A DNA stretch of 64,000 nucleotides, from assembly GCA_963718305.1 (NCBI GenBank), contig CAVQZG010000001.1:682001-746000 (forward strand), given 5' to 3'. This DNA is from RYN-230 sp963718305. GTDB taxonomy: Bacteria; Actinomycetota; Actinomycetes; Streptosporangiales; Streptosporangiaceae. The notes under the pieces are model-generated. The model did no database searches and was not told the DNA's origin. It worked only from the letters and a program-made list of their open reading frames with translations. Positions 51,818 to 60,296 of this stretch are shown here, piece by piece; position 1 is the first letter of the stretch, and each line of letters begins with the position of its first letter. A program made the position numbers and the translations under genes.

Positions 51818-52030
51818 TTAGTAATCTGGTAGTCGTTGGTGCTGGTAGTGGCATCGTCGGGCGCGTTCTTGGTGGTGGTGGCGCCATCGTGACCAGAGGC
51901 GGACGTCCTCCTCGTCGGGTGGGGGTGCGCAGAGCGCTGTGAACATGCGGCGGATCTCGTTGGCCGAGCTGGTCCGGCCGGTGCTGTCGTCTGCGAGGCC
52001 CTTGACGTCGCGACCGCTGAGCCAGGCTAG
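51818..52030 (-). mobile_element. Transposase C-terminal remnant
   Basis: About 65 codons read HLAWLSGRDVKGLADDSTG, SSANEIRRMFTALC, DEEDVRLWSRWRHHHQERAR and RCHYQ. The WSRWRxxHQxRAxxCHYxR ending is typical of actinobacterial IS4/IS701-like DDE transposases. The DDE domain is missing. The remnant stands between the damaged TetR and oxidoreductase genes. I see no terminal inverted repeats. Confidence 0.6.
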
Positions 52031-52062
52031 GTGGGGCTGGCGGCGCGCTCTGGACACTTGAT

Positions 52063-52997
52063 CTAGAGGTCGATGACGACCTTGCCTTTCACGTGGCGGC
52101 CGGCCTGGAGCTCGACCGCGGCGCGGATCTGCTCGACCGGGAAGCTCGCCGCGATGGGCACCCGGAGTTGGCCCGCCGCGACCAGGCGGGCGACCTCTTC
52201 CAGGGCGCCGGGGGCGGCGTTGGCGCCGTTGGCCGGGTGACACCCGTCGACTTGGGCGGCGATGGTGCAGATGCGCTCGTCCGGGACGCCGAGTTCCCGT
52301 GCGGCGTGCACTGTCTCCGTCCCGTGCAGGTCGATCGCGGCGGTGACACCGCCGGGAGCGAGGGCCCGGACCCGGTCGGCCAGGCCGTCGCCGTAGGCGA
52401 CCGGCTCGGCCCCGAGGCCGCGCAGGAAATCGGACGATGTCGCCGATCCCGTCCCGATCACCCGCGCCCCCGCGAGCCGGGCCAGTTGGACCGCGAACAC
52501 CCCGACCCCGCCCGCCGCGCCGCCGATCAGCACCGTGTCGCCGGGCCGGGATCGACAACGGCGAGGGCGGCGGCGGCCGTGCGGCCCGCGATCGTGAGGG
52601 TGGCGGCGGTGCGGTCGTCGACGCCGTCGGGGGTGTGATGGGCCTCGTTCGCCGCGATGCCCCCGGCTGCGTCGACCACCACGAAGTCGGCGACCGCGCG
52701 GGACAGGGCGCCGCCGAACACCCGGTCGCCGGGCGCGAACCCGGTCACCCCGTCACCGACCTGGTCCACGACCCCCGCGTAGTCGGTCCCGAACCCGGCC
52801 GGCAGGCTCAAGCCGAACCGGGCGGCGGTGTCCGCGTCGGCGGTCATGATCCAGTCCATCGGGTTCAGTCCGGCCGCGGTGACCCGCACGCGGATCTGCC
52901 CCGGGCCGGCTTGCGGCGCGGGTACCTCGCGGACGTTCAGGACTTCGGGGCCGCCGAAGGAATCGAGCCGGACCGCCCTGCTCCTGCTCGCCGGCAT
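52063..52997 (-). pseudogene. Zinc-independent NADPH:quinone oxidoreductase, one-base deletion
   Basis: This MDR-family enzyme has the N-terminal domain VRLDSFGGPEVLNVREVPAP and DYAGVVDQVGDGVTGFAPGD, and the NADPH motif VLIGGAAGGVGVFAVQLARL. The first frame stops after VVDPGPATRC. Adding one G in a G/C run at 52540-52550 would join it to GDTVLIGGAAGGVG in the second frame, giving about 312 residues with no other fault. The ATG at 52997 follows GGAGCG on the minus strand. It is divergent from a TetR gene with two operators between, so it is probably that regulator's target. Confidence 0.85.
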
Positions 52998-53051
52998 TTG
53001 ATCGCTCCATTCCTGCATGCTCGCCTGCTTCCGCGAGGACGAGGGACATTG

Positions 53052-53071
53052 AAACGGACTATGCTCCGTTT
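53052..53071. promoter_or_regulatory. TetR operator 1 (7-bp arms)
   Basis: AAACGGA-CTATGC-TCCGTTT is a perfect dyad of 20 bp in the 112-bp divergent region between the oxidoreductase and the TetR gene. Confidence 0.72.
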
Positions 53072-53090
53072 ACATGAGTCAACCTAGCAC

Positions 53091-53110
53091 AACCGGAGCG
53101 TGATCCGTTT
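53091..53110. promoter_or_regulatory. TetR operator 2, overlapping the TetR start
   Basis: AACCGGA-GCGTGA-TCCGTTT matches operator 1 at all but one arm base, with the same 6-bp spacer. Centres are 39 bp apart, nearly four helix turns. It abuts the TTG start codon, so binding would block the regulator's own expression. Confidence 0.68.
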
Positions 53111-53691
53111 TGACGGAGGCGGAGACCCGCGCGCCACGGGCGGACGCGACCCGCAACCGCGAACAGCTGCTCGCGGTGGCGACCCGCGTGTTCGCGTCGG
53201 CTGACACCGAGCCGTCGATGCGCGCGATCGCCCGCGAGGCCGGGGTCGGCATCGCCACGCTCTACCGGCACTTCCCGACCCGCGAGTCGCTGGTCGACGC
53301 GGTCTACCGGGACCAGGTCGTGCGGCTCACGACCGGCGCCCGCGAGCTGCTCGGCCAGCTGCCCCCGGCCGCGGCGATGCGGCGCTGGATGGACCTGTTC
53401 GGAGACTGGATCGCGACCAAGAACGGCATGCTCGACACGCTGCTGGCGATGATCGAGTCGGGCGAGATCGCCCATGCCCAGACCCGGACCGAGCTGCTGG
53501 CGGCCATCACCACGATCCTCGACGCCGGCCGCGCGGCGGGCGACCTCCGCTCCGACGTCACCGCCGAAGACATCGCCGCCAGCCTCATCGGCATCTTCAC
53601 CGTGGCCCCCCGGCCCGAGCACGAAGCCAAGGCCAGTCGCCTGCTGAACCTCCTGATGGACGGCCTCCGGCCCGCCGCTCGGCCGGCCTAA
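53110..53691 (+). CDS. TetR family regulator
   Basis: The 193-residue protein has the HTH at about 15-60 (NREQLLAVATRVFASADTEP, AREAGVGIATLYRHFPTRES) and a helical C-terminal ligand-binding domain (DVTAEDIAASLIGIF). It belongs to the group that often pairs with quinone oxidoreductases or short-chain dehydrogenases. The start is TTG at 53110. It overlaps operator 2. It probably represses itself and the divergent oxidoreductase and responds to an electrophile or aromatic compound; this is inference from context. Confidence 0.92.
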   Translation: MTEAETRAPRADATRNREQLLAVATRVFASADTEPSMRAIAREAGVGIATLYRHFPTRESLVDAVYRDQVVRLTTGARELLGQLPPAAAMRRWMDLFGDWIATKNGMLDTLLAMIESGEIAHAQTRTELLAAITTILDAGRAAGDLRSDVTAEDIAASLIGIFTVAPRPEHEAKASRLLNLLMDGLRPAARPA

Positions 53692-53839
53692 GCCCGGCTC
53701 GAGCGGTGGCCGCACTCTCTATCGCACCGACACGCACCCTATGTAACGAAGTGTCGCTGCCGTACTAAAGCTGACCGCCGACGCCGGGCGATCACGGAAG
53801 GGCTCACGATCGTGACGCGAGATAGGCGCGGTTCGGCCA

Positions 53840-54328
53840 TTACCGCGTCACTCTTCTGGCAACGATCGCGGCCAGGTGGCTCAGCGAGTTGTCGAGATGG
53901 TCTGGAGGGAACGGCGGGAACTGAATGCGCTGGCGGGGACCCGGCCCTACCTCCGACCAGTCGTAGGAGAGTGTGACCTTGGTCTGGTCTGGGCCGAGCT
54001 GGGTCAGGTCGTACCGCCAGATCCAGCCGCCGAACTGCAGCTTGCCTGTCGCCGGTGACATATAGCCCGGCTTCCACGAAATGACGCGTGGCGGCTCGAA
54101 GGCGAGGACCTGGTTGGCCATCTCGTAGCTGCCGTCCGGGTGGTTCTCGTGGTACATGGCGATCCGGAAGATCTGACCTGAGCCGGTGAGCCGTTGGCCA
54201 TCGAGGCAGTCGCGAACCCAGCCGGTGCCGTCAATGGCGGCATGCCGGGATGGGTCGGCAAGCACCGCGAACACGGTTTCGGCCGATGTGCTGATCGTGG
54301 TCGTCGCGCTGACGGTCTCCTTGGTCAT
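53840..54328 (-). CDS. SRPBCC family protein (polyketide cyclase-like)
   Basis: The 162-residue protein opens with SATTTISTSAETVFAVLADP, the usual start of SRPBCC/Polyketide_cyc2 domains. It shows FEPPRVISWKPGYM and WRYDLTQLGPDQTKVTLSYDW, then a C-terminal helix (DHLDNSLSHLAAIVARRV). Such proteins bind a hydrophobic ligand in a deep pocket. It is a lone gene, divergent from the transglutaminase-like gene across a rather AT-rich region. Confidence 0.85.
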   Translation of the reverse strand: MTKETVSATTTISTSAETVFAVLADPSRHAAIDGTGWVRDCLDGQRLTGSGQIFRIAMYHENHPDGSYEMANQVLAFEPPRVISWKPGYMSPATGKLQFGGWIWRYDLTQLGPDQTKVTLSYDWSEVGPGPRQRIQFPPFPPDHLDNSLSHLAAIVARRVTR

Positions 54329-54558
54329 GGTGGCTGGTCTCCGATTTGCATCTCCGACATAATAATTGAATCAGCAAAGTTGTCAGGCATTTACTTCATG
54401 GCATTAAGCTTCTAGAGCCAATTTCGTACTGGAGCATGGATTGGTTGATGCGTCATAGATGCACCGGAAATGGTGTTGTGCGCCTAGCCGCGGCGTCGGG
54501 CGCACCGCGATCTCGATGATCGTGATGCCGGACAGGCGCCAGCGGCGGAGACAGTCAT
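54329..54558. other. AT-rich divergent promoter region
   Basis: This 230-bp spacer includes ACATAATAATTGAATCAGC, one of the AT-richest stretches in the window, close to the SRPBCC start, where its promoter is expected. The right half towards the transglutaminase gene is GC-rich again. No palindrome stands out. Confidence 0.35.
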
Positions 54559-55509
54559 ATGCCCGGCCAGTATCCTGCCAGGGTGAGCGACCACCGATTC
54601 TGGGCGGTGCAGAGCCTGGTCACAGAACCGGGCCCCGCTGCGGCCGCGATCGACCGGCTACCGTCCGACCTCGGCGCGCTCCGCGCGGCGAGCCAGCAGC
54701 TGGTGTTCCACCACTGGGCCGATGGCGATTGGGCGGCGAATGGCATCGCGCCGGAGCGGATCAGCGAGGTCGACACCCGGTATGCGGCAGCGATGTTCGC
54801 CCGGCTTGGTGAACTCGCGGACCTCCCGCTGTCCGCTGCCCGCGAGCCCAGGCAGCGGCTGGTCGGTTGCTGCCGGGATTTCACCGTGCTGTTCGTCGCC
54901 ATGGCCCGGCACAAGGGGATCCCATCCCGGGCCCGGGTCGGCTTCGCCAGGTACTTCTTTGACGGCTGGCTGATCGACCACGAGATCGCCGAGGTCTGGG
55001 ACGGATCGGCTGAGCGCTGGCGGCTGGTCGAGCCAGAGATCGACGACGACCACACCGACCCGGTCGACGGGGCCAGCTTCGACGCTCTTGACGTCCCCCC
55101 CGACCGCTTCCTGACCGCCCCGCGCGCCTGGCAGCTAGCCCGCTCTGGTGCGGTCGACCCGGAGCGTTTCGTTATCGACCCTGACCTGGAGATCCCCGCC
55201 ACCCGAGGCTGGCCCCAGCTCCGGCACAACCTGGTCCACGACCTCGCCGCCCTGAACAAGACCGAGATGCTGCTCTGGGAGGACTGGGGCATGCCGGACT
55301 CGCGCACGGCACCGGGGCCCGGCGAGCTGCCGGTCCTGGATGAGCTGGCCACCCTCACCGGGCAGCCCAGCCCGCCGCTGGCCGACCTCCGGTCGGCCTA
55401 CCGCCGCCCGGAGTTCGTGGTACCGGACACCGTGACCAGCTACAGCCCCGCCCGGACCGATGTCCCGGCGGTCGTCGACGTCAGCGCGGTGGCCCGGGCA
55501 GCCAGCTGA
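54559..55509 (+). CDS. Transglutaminase-like domain protein
   Basis: The 316-residue protein has a papain-like transglutaminase core with the Cys in RLVGCCRDFTVLFVAMARHK, the His in WLIDHEIAEVWDG and an Asp shortly after. The order Cys-His-Asp and the spacing suit the family. The N-terminal 80 residues are helical. The ATG at 54559 is used; the GTG at 54583 is an option. The enzyme may be a peptidase or amidase instead of a cross-linker. No operon partner is seen. Confidence 0.78.
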   Translation: MPGQYPARVSDHRFWAVQSLVTEPGPAAAAIDRLPSDLGALRAASQQLVFHHWADGDWAANGIAPERISEVDTRYAAAMFARLGELADLPLSAAREPRQRLVGCCRDFTVLFVAMARHKGIPSRARVGFARYFFDGWLIDHEIAEVWDGSAERWRLVEPEIDDDHTDPVDGASFDALDVPPDRFLTAPRAWQLARSGAVDPERFVIDPDLEIPATRGWPQLRHNLVHDLAALNKTEMLLWEDWGMPDSRTAPGPGELPVLDELATLTGQPSPPLADLRSAYRRPEFVVPDTVTSYSPARTDVPAVVDVSAVARAAS

Positions 55510-55580
55510 CTGGCGCTTTGGCAAGGCTGGCGGCGGCGTATCGCACGTATCGGGCACGACGCCAAGGGGCACGGCGCTTC

Positions 55581-56044
55581 TTAGTGATCTCGGGTGGCGA
55601 GTGGCACGGGCCGGTTGTCGATGATGCGTTTCATACGATGGTTGAGGTGAGGCGGTGACGCCTGGCAGCGTGGCCAGTTTCCGGTCCCGCAGTGTCGCGA
55701 AGCTGTCGAGGTCTCTGGCGGCGACCCGCAGCAGGTAGTCGGGGTCGCCGAATAGGCGCTCTGCGTGCCGGATCTGGGGCAGCTCGGCCAAGGCCGCTTC
55801 GAAGGAGGCGACGGTGCTGGCGTCGCCGCGTTCCGGGGTGACCTGCACGAGGGCCTCGAATCCCATCCCGACGGCGGCAGGGTACACAGGGCCCGGTAGC
55901 CGGTGATGACGCCGCTGCGTTCGAGTTCACGCAGCCGCCGGTGGCAGGGGCCGGGTGTGAGCCGCACTCGGTCGGCGAGTTCGGTGACCGTCAGCCGGCT
56001 GTCGGCTTGAGTTCGGCAAGGATCGCTCGGTCAACTGGGTCCAT
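55581..56044 (-). pseudogene. Lrp/AsnC family regulator with several frameshifts
   Basis: The ATG at 56044 opens MDPVDRAILAEL, which is broken by TGA within 20 codons. The HTH continues in a second frame (VRLTPGPCHRRLRELERSGV, ITGYRALCTLPP). The ligand-binding half is in a third (AAVGMGFEALVQVTPERGDA, RHAERLFGDPDYLLRVAARD). The last residues (MKRIIDNRPVPLATRDH) lie in the second frame again. At least three indels are needed, so this is a true pseudogene more than a single read error. It is divergent from a decayed PQ-loop gene. Confidence 0.8.
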
Positions 56045-56164
56045 AGTGAAAGATTATTGCCGAGGATCGCTGGACTGCGGCAAAGGTCGAAGCATTCGTC
56101 TCACCGAACGACGTAACGTTTGAGCTGCGAGGTCTTCGCTGAGCGGAATCATGGAGAAAGTGCC

Positions 56165-56803
56165 ATGCACGTGGTGTTCGCGTCGCTTCCGCTGGGGCAG
56201 CGTTCCTGGCGGTGCCGAGTTCCTGCCGCAGCTGGCCAGGGTCCGCCGCGCTGGCACCACGGCTGGGGTGTCGTGGTCGTGGGCGGCGCTGACGAGTGTG
56301 AACACCGCGGCTGGCTGGCCTATCGCGCTGTCGGGCTTCTGGACCGCGCCGTGCCCGCCATCTCGGCGACTGTCCCGGGCTGGCTCGCTCGTGCTGGCAC
56401 ACCGTGGGGCGGCGTGCCGAAACGGCCCAGGTGCTCGCCTCGGTGTGGGCGGTCGTGCTGCTACCGCCGCCGCGGTGTTCGGCCGCCCGGGACTGGGCTC
56501 GGCCCTGGCTGTCGCCTTCCTGCTGCAGGTCACGCCGTCGGTGTGGACGGTGTACCGGTCCCGGGACACGGCCGGTGTCTCGCGGGGCACCGGCTGCTGA
56601 TCATCGGTGACCTGCTCTGCTGGGGCGTCTTCGGCATCCACAAGGCCGACCCCCGGCTGATCGTGCTCGGGCCAGCGGCGTCGTGGCCAGCCTGCTCGTG
56701 CTCGCCCGCGTGTCCGGTCTCGCGAAGGCCGGGTGCTCGGCGAGGTCTGGTGAAGGGCCGTGACCGCCGCTGCGGGCCCGGGTCCCCGTGTCGTGGCCGA
56801 TGA
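56165..56803 (+). pseudogene. PQ-loop membrane protein, multiply frameshifted
   Basis: Family-like segments are spread over different frames: MHVVFASLPLG, then FLPQLARVRRAGTTAGVSWS, GWLAYRAVGLLDRAVPAISA, FLLQVTPSVWTVYRSRDTAG, LLIIGDLLCWGVFGIHKADP and GVVASLLVLARVSGL. The PQ-motif position (TPSVWTAYRSRDTAGVS) and helix order match PQ-loop/SWEET-type proteins. At least four indels are needed. GGAGA precedes the ATG. It is divergent from the decayed Lrp gene, so a regulator and its likely exporter target have decayed together. Confidence 0.72.
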
Positions 56804-56850
56804 CAGCTACGCCGAGCAACCGGCGAGCGAGACATCGTCCTTATCTCGTT

Positions 56851-56924
56851 TGGAGCGGGCGAAGGGAATCGAACCCTCATGACCAGCTTGGAAGGCTGGG
56901 GCTCTACCATTGAGCTACGCCCGC
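56851..56924 (-). tRNA. tRNA-Gly (anticodon TCC)
   Basis: On the minus strand, GCGGGCG pairs with CGCCCGC as the acceptor stem. The D arm contains AGCTCAATGGTAGAGC, the anticodon arm CCAGC-CTTCCAA-GCTGG gives anticodon TCC, and the T arm has GGTTCGATTCC. The discriminator is T and CCA is encoded at 56851-56853. Confidence 0.97.
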
Positions 56925-57133
56925 GCGCCGCGCCCGCCTGGCCGTTTGAAGGGCCCGCCTGGCACGTCGTCACGGGTAGCGTACCGGCTTCCGGGGTCAG
57001 CCAGTCCACCGGATCGGGCCTGACCTGGCCGCCCGTCTTCGATCGCTACCCGAGTGTGCGGGACATGATCTCGGCCGCCGGGCCGTCCACCGCCCGGGAA
57101 TCCGGCTGGACAGATAAGCTACGGTCGGCTTAG

Positions 57134-57211
57134 CGGGATGTGGCGCAGCTTGGTTAGCGCGCCTGCTTTGGGAGCAGGAGGCCCCCGGTTCGAATCCGGG
57201 CATCCCGACCA
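57134..57211 (+). tRNA. tRNA-Pro (anticodon TGG)
   Basis: CGGGATG and CATCCCG form the acceptor stem. The D arm reads GCGCAGCTTGGTTAGCGCG, the anticodon arm CTGCT-TTGGGAG-CAG gives TGG, and the T arm has CGGTTCGAATCCG. Discriminator A and an encoded CCA (57209-57211) follow. tRNA-Pro genes are known entry sites for actinomycete integrative elements. Confidence 0.97.
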
Positions 57212-57314
57212 AACGTGCAGGTCACAAGGCTTGCTGAGGATAGTTAAGTGGCTTACAAGATCGTTTGACCGTCATTTGACCGTGGTGTGGAACGCCAGCC
57301 GGTGGCAGTGACCG

Positions 57315-57623
57315 TCACGGGCTGGACTCCGCTGGCACGCTGCCCTCTCGCCGGTTCCGTGCTGCATAGCTGCGGAGCGCGCGAAGGAAGTCGATCTCGC
57401 GGAACGCGGGCCAGTACGCCTCGCAGAAGTACAGCTCGGAGTAGGCGCCCTGCCAGAGAAGGAAGTTAGACAGGCGCTGCTCTCCGCTGGTGCGGATCAC
57501 CAGGTCGGGGTCGGGACGGCCGGCCGTGTACAGGTGAGCGGTGATGTCGTCGGCGGTCAGGTTCGCTGCCAGGTCGGCCATTGACACGCCTGCTGCGTCC
57601 GTCTCAGTCAGCAGATCCGGCAC
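57315..57623 (-). pseudogene. uppS: UppS-like cis-prenyltransferase, C-terminal fragment
   Basis: About 100 codons match the end of undecaprenyl diphosphate synthase: DLVIRTSGEQRLSNFLLWQG, YSELYFCEAYWPAFREIDFL and RALRSYAARNRR. The RTSGEQRLSNF motif is the conserved substrate-binding signature. The first about 150 residues, with the catalytic Asp, are absent; the frame begins next to the ABC permease gene instead. No start with a ribosome site is seen. It is a truncated copy beside tRNA-Pro; the working uppS must be elsewhere. Confidence 0.8.
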
Positions 57624-57644
57624 CGCGTCCGGCGTATTCGTCTC

Positions 57645-58418
57645 TCATGCGGCCGGGTCGCGGCGGGCGAGGATCGCGTAGGCGGCCGCCATGACAACCG
57701 CCACGGTGGCGGCCTGCACGGCCAGGCCGAGGGCGAGCCCGCCGTCCCCGCCCTGGAACAGGCCCGCGTAGCGCGGCCAGTAGTGAACCGGCAGGATCAC
57801 GACGAGGTCGTGCACGGATTTGACATTGTCGATAACAACGGAGCCGACGAGGAAAGCGAGGGTAATCCCCAGGGCCTCGGCGGACCTGGGCAGGAGCAAG
57901 CCCAGGGCAAGGGCGATGGATCCGATGCTCAGCAGGCAGCCGGCCATGTAGCCGCCCGCCTCGAGCACTCCGACGAGGGCCGTGGTCGCCGGCAGGGCAG
58001 CGCTGCCGCCGCGATGGTAGGGGTGCCATCCGAAGACGACGAGCCCGGTGACCAGCGCCAAGCCGAGGTAGACGACGATGGTCAAGGCGCAGCACACCAC
58101 TAGCGCCCACCATTTTCCTGCGACAAGCCGCGCCCGGCTCACCGGCCGCACGTACAGGTAACGCAGCGTGCCCCAGTCACGGTCAGACCCCCCGATGATG
58201 CTGCCGAGCAGCGCTACGACCAGGCCGAACAGCACCGGATCCATGAAGTTCAGGCCGGATTCGGTGAAGTTCAGCGCGGAGAACGTCGCCGGGCCTCCCC
58301 GCCCGCCGGCCTTGGATGCTTCGGTCGCCCCGGCGAGTACAACGATGCCCGCGAGCAGGCCGAACAGCATCAGGCTCCGCATCCGTCGCAACTGCGTGGT
58401 CAGTTCAATTTGCAGCAC
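57645..58418 (-). CDS. ABC-2 type transporter permease
   Basis: The 257-residue protein has six predicted helices, with RSLMLFGLLAGIVVLAG first, then DPVLFGLVVALLGSIIGGSD and the family-like RDWGTLRYLYVRPVSRARLV motif of the ABC-2 permeases. It works with the ATPase coded just upstream. The GTG at 58418 is placed within the ATPase end (14-bp overlap), leaving the conserved start VLQIELTTQLRRM. It is the last gene of a PadR-led operon. The substrate is unknown. Confidence 0.85.
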   Translation of the reverse strand: MLQIELTTQLRRMRSLMLFGLLAGIVVLAGATEASKAGGRGGPATFSALNFTESGLNFMDPVLFGLVVALLGSIIGGSDRDWGTLRYLYVRPVSRARLVAGKWWALVVCCALTIVVYLGLALVTGLVVFGWHPYHRGGSAALPATTALVGVLEAGGYMAGCLLSIGSIALALGLLLPRSAEALGITLAFLVGSVVIDNVKSVHDLVVILPVHYWPRYAGLFQGGDGGLALGLAVQAATVAVVMAAAYAILARRDPAA

Positions 58419-59319
58419 TGTTTCGCTCCACCAATCCCAGGAATACGTCTTCGAGACTTCGCGTCGAGCGCACGGCTCCGACGCCCACGCCCGCCATGAC
58501 CAGCACCTGGTTGAGCTCATTCACCGTGCGGCGCGGCGCGGAGACCACGAGCCGTTTGCCGTGCGGGTCGACCGATTCCACGCCGTCCACCCCGCGCAGT
58601 GCCTCTTCGGCTCGGCGGGCGTCGTCCACCTCGAACTCGTATGAACCGGTGCCGAGCAGGTCCTCCAGCCGTCCCGCTGTGATCACCGCGCCTTGGTTCA
58701 TGACGACGCAATGCGTTGCGAGCAGCTCGATCTCGGCGAGCAGATGACTTGAGATGAGAACGGCCGCGCCGCCAGCCGCGCGCCGTCTCAGGTGCTCGCG
58801 CAGGGTGCGGACTTCGCCGGGGTCGAGCCCGTTGGCGGGCTCGTCGAGGATGAGCACCTCAGGATCGCCCATGAGGGCCTGGGCGAGCATAAGCCTTTGT
58901 CGCATCCCCATCGAGTAGCCCTTGACCTTCCGGTCGAGTGCCTCGCCCAGCCCGGCCAGTTCCAGGCTCGAATCGAGCGCGGGAGGAGGCCAGCGACGGC
59001 GACCCGCCCGCCATGCGAGCTCCAGGTTGCGACGGCCGCTCAAGTGCGGGACGAAAGCGGGACCGTCGATGGCCACGCCGACCCTGGCGAGCACCCCGGC
59101 GGCGAGTCGGCTCGGCTCACCGAGCAGCCGCGCGGTGCCCTCGTCGGGCCGCGACAGGCCGACTAGCAAGCGCATCGTGGTGGTCTTCCCTGCGCCGTTG
59201 GGCCCGAGCAACCCGCATATCTGCCCACGCTCGACCTCGAAGCCGACGCCCTCGATAGCGCGGCGCCGACCGTAGCTCTTGCTGAGCCCGTGCGCGGCCA
59301 CGACGACCGTATCGATCAT
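58405..59319 (-). CDS. ABC transporter ATP-binding protein (drug or lipid exporter type)
   Basis: The 304-residue protein has Walker A GPNGAGKTT, the signature YSMGMRQRLMLAQALMGDP, Walker B LILDEPANGLDP and switch His in ISSHLL. The C-terminal DUF4162-like part (residues 220-304) is usual in exporters of the CcmA/DrrA group. The signature has YSMGM instead of LSGGQ, a familiar variant in this group. It is co-directional with the ABC-2 permease. Confidence 0.92.
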   Translation of the reverse strand: MIDTVVVAAHGLSKSYGRRRAIEGVGFEVERGQICGLLGPNGAGKTTTMRLLVGLSRPDEGTARLLGEPSRLAAGVLARVGVAIDGPAFVPHLSGRRNLELAWRAGRRRWPPPALDSSLELAGLGEALDRKVKGYSMGMRQRLMLAQALMGDPEVLILDEPANGLDPGEVRTLREHLRRRAAGGAAVLISSHLLAEIELLATHCVVMNQGAVITAGRLEDLLGTGSYEFEVDDARRAEEALRGVDGVESVDPHGKRLVVSAPRRTVNELNQVLVMAGVGVGAVRSTRSLEDVFLGLVERNSAAN

Positions 59320-59474
59320 GATTCGCTCCGGTTCGGTGCATAGCCGATCACGGGGCCGACCTGATACCGGTCCCGACTGGAATGCATGTCAGCTTGTAAT
59401 GACCGCGGGGTCGTGCGGGTCGGCCGGGTCGGTGTGCGACCTGGTGCGAAGTCGATCGGGTCGGCCCTCGGGAG

Positions 59475-60296
59475 TTACCGGACGCCGGCGTAGCGCGTCC
59501 ACCCGCGCCTCAGGTGCCGGATCGCTGGCCGGGCCTTGCGGCCATACCAGACCGCCCCGGCCGCCGCGACGATCGCGCCGCTGAGGTACGTGCCAGGCCC
59601 CTCCGTGGCCTGGAAGCCGGTGAGCTGAGCCAGGGCCAGCCCCAGGACGCCAGCGCCGAAGACACCGGCGGCCAGCACCGGGAAGTAGCCGGCCAGCACC
59701 ACCACCGGGCCCCGCCCCCGCCGCCGCTGCACGTAACGGACCACCCCATAGGCCACGAGCAGAGCAGCCCCCATCAGCCCGGCTCCCGCCCGCAGAACGA
59801 CCGCGTCGCTGCTGGCCTCCAGCATGTGGGCGGTGGCGCAGGTATGGGCGCCCGGCCACAGGCTCATCCAGTAGGCGCAGTCGGCCCTGCCGAACGACAC
59901 GCCAGCCGGGGCCTGGCCGGTGAACGCGCGGCCGAACCCGAGGTTCATCAACAGCACGACCAGCCCGCTGATGCCGACCGCGATCAGCCCGGTGGCCGCC
60001 AGCTTCCAGCCCGCCAGGATCAGGTCTCCGGCGATGGCCGCCGGCGACCTGCCCCTGAGGAAGTCGGCCGGCCGGGACGCGTGCGCACGCACTACCGCGG
60101 TAACCGACCCGAACGCCGAGATCGCAGCCAGCTGCGCCTCATGCTCGGTCATCCCCGTCGCCAGCCCGCAGGCAGCGGTCTCACGCAGGTGATCCTCGGC
60201 CTCGGCCACGACGAACTCGGCATCCTCCGGCGCGAGTTCAAGGCTGGCCCGCAGATCGCTCAGGTATTCCTCGATCAGGTCGCGCGGGCCACTCAT
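59475..60296 (-). CDS. HAAS-domain-like membrane protein paired with PadR
   Basis: The 273-residue protein starts with LIEEYLSDLRASLELAPEDA, the HAAS signalling segment common next to PadR-type regulators, then four membrane helices (ILAGWKLAATGLIAVGISGL, LRAGAGLMGAALLVAYGVV and others). The ATG at 60296 overlaps the padR stop by 4 bp. An extracytoplasmic loop holds two Cys (GRADCAYWM, AHTCATA) that may pair. It probably modulates the PadR-controlled ABC unit; that is inference. Confidence 0.78.
   Translation of the reverse strand: MSGPRDLIEEYLSDLRASLELAPEDAEFVVAEAEDHLRETAACGLATGMTEHEAQLAAISAFGSVTAVVRAHASRPADFLRGRSPAAIAGDLILAGWKLAATGLIAVGISGLVVLLMNLGFGRAFTGQAPAGVSFGRADCAYWMSLWPGAHTCATAHMLEASSDAVVLRAGAGLMGAALLVAYGVVRYVQRRRGRGPVVVLAGYFPVLAAGVFGAGVLGLALAQLTGFQATEGPGTYLSGAIVAAAGAVWYGRKARPAIRHLRRGWTRYAGVR

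Noticed and set aside
57212..57314. TTTGACCGT direct repeats as an attachment site
   Set aside because: They do not copy the tRNA-Pro 3' end, and no integrase gene is in the window. Kept only as a hint in the UppS finding.
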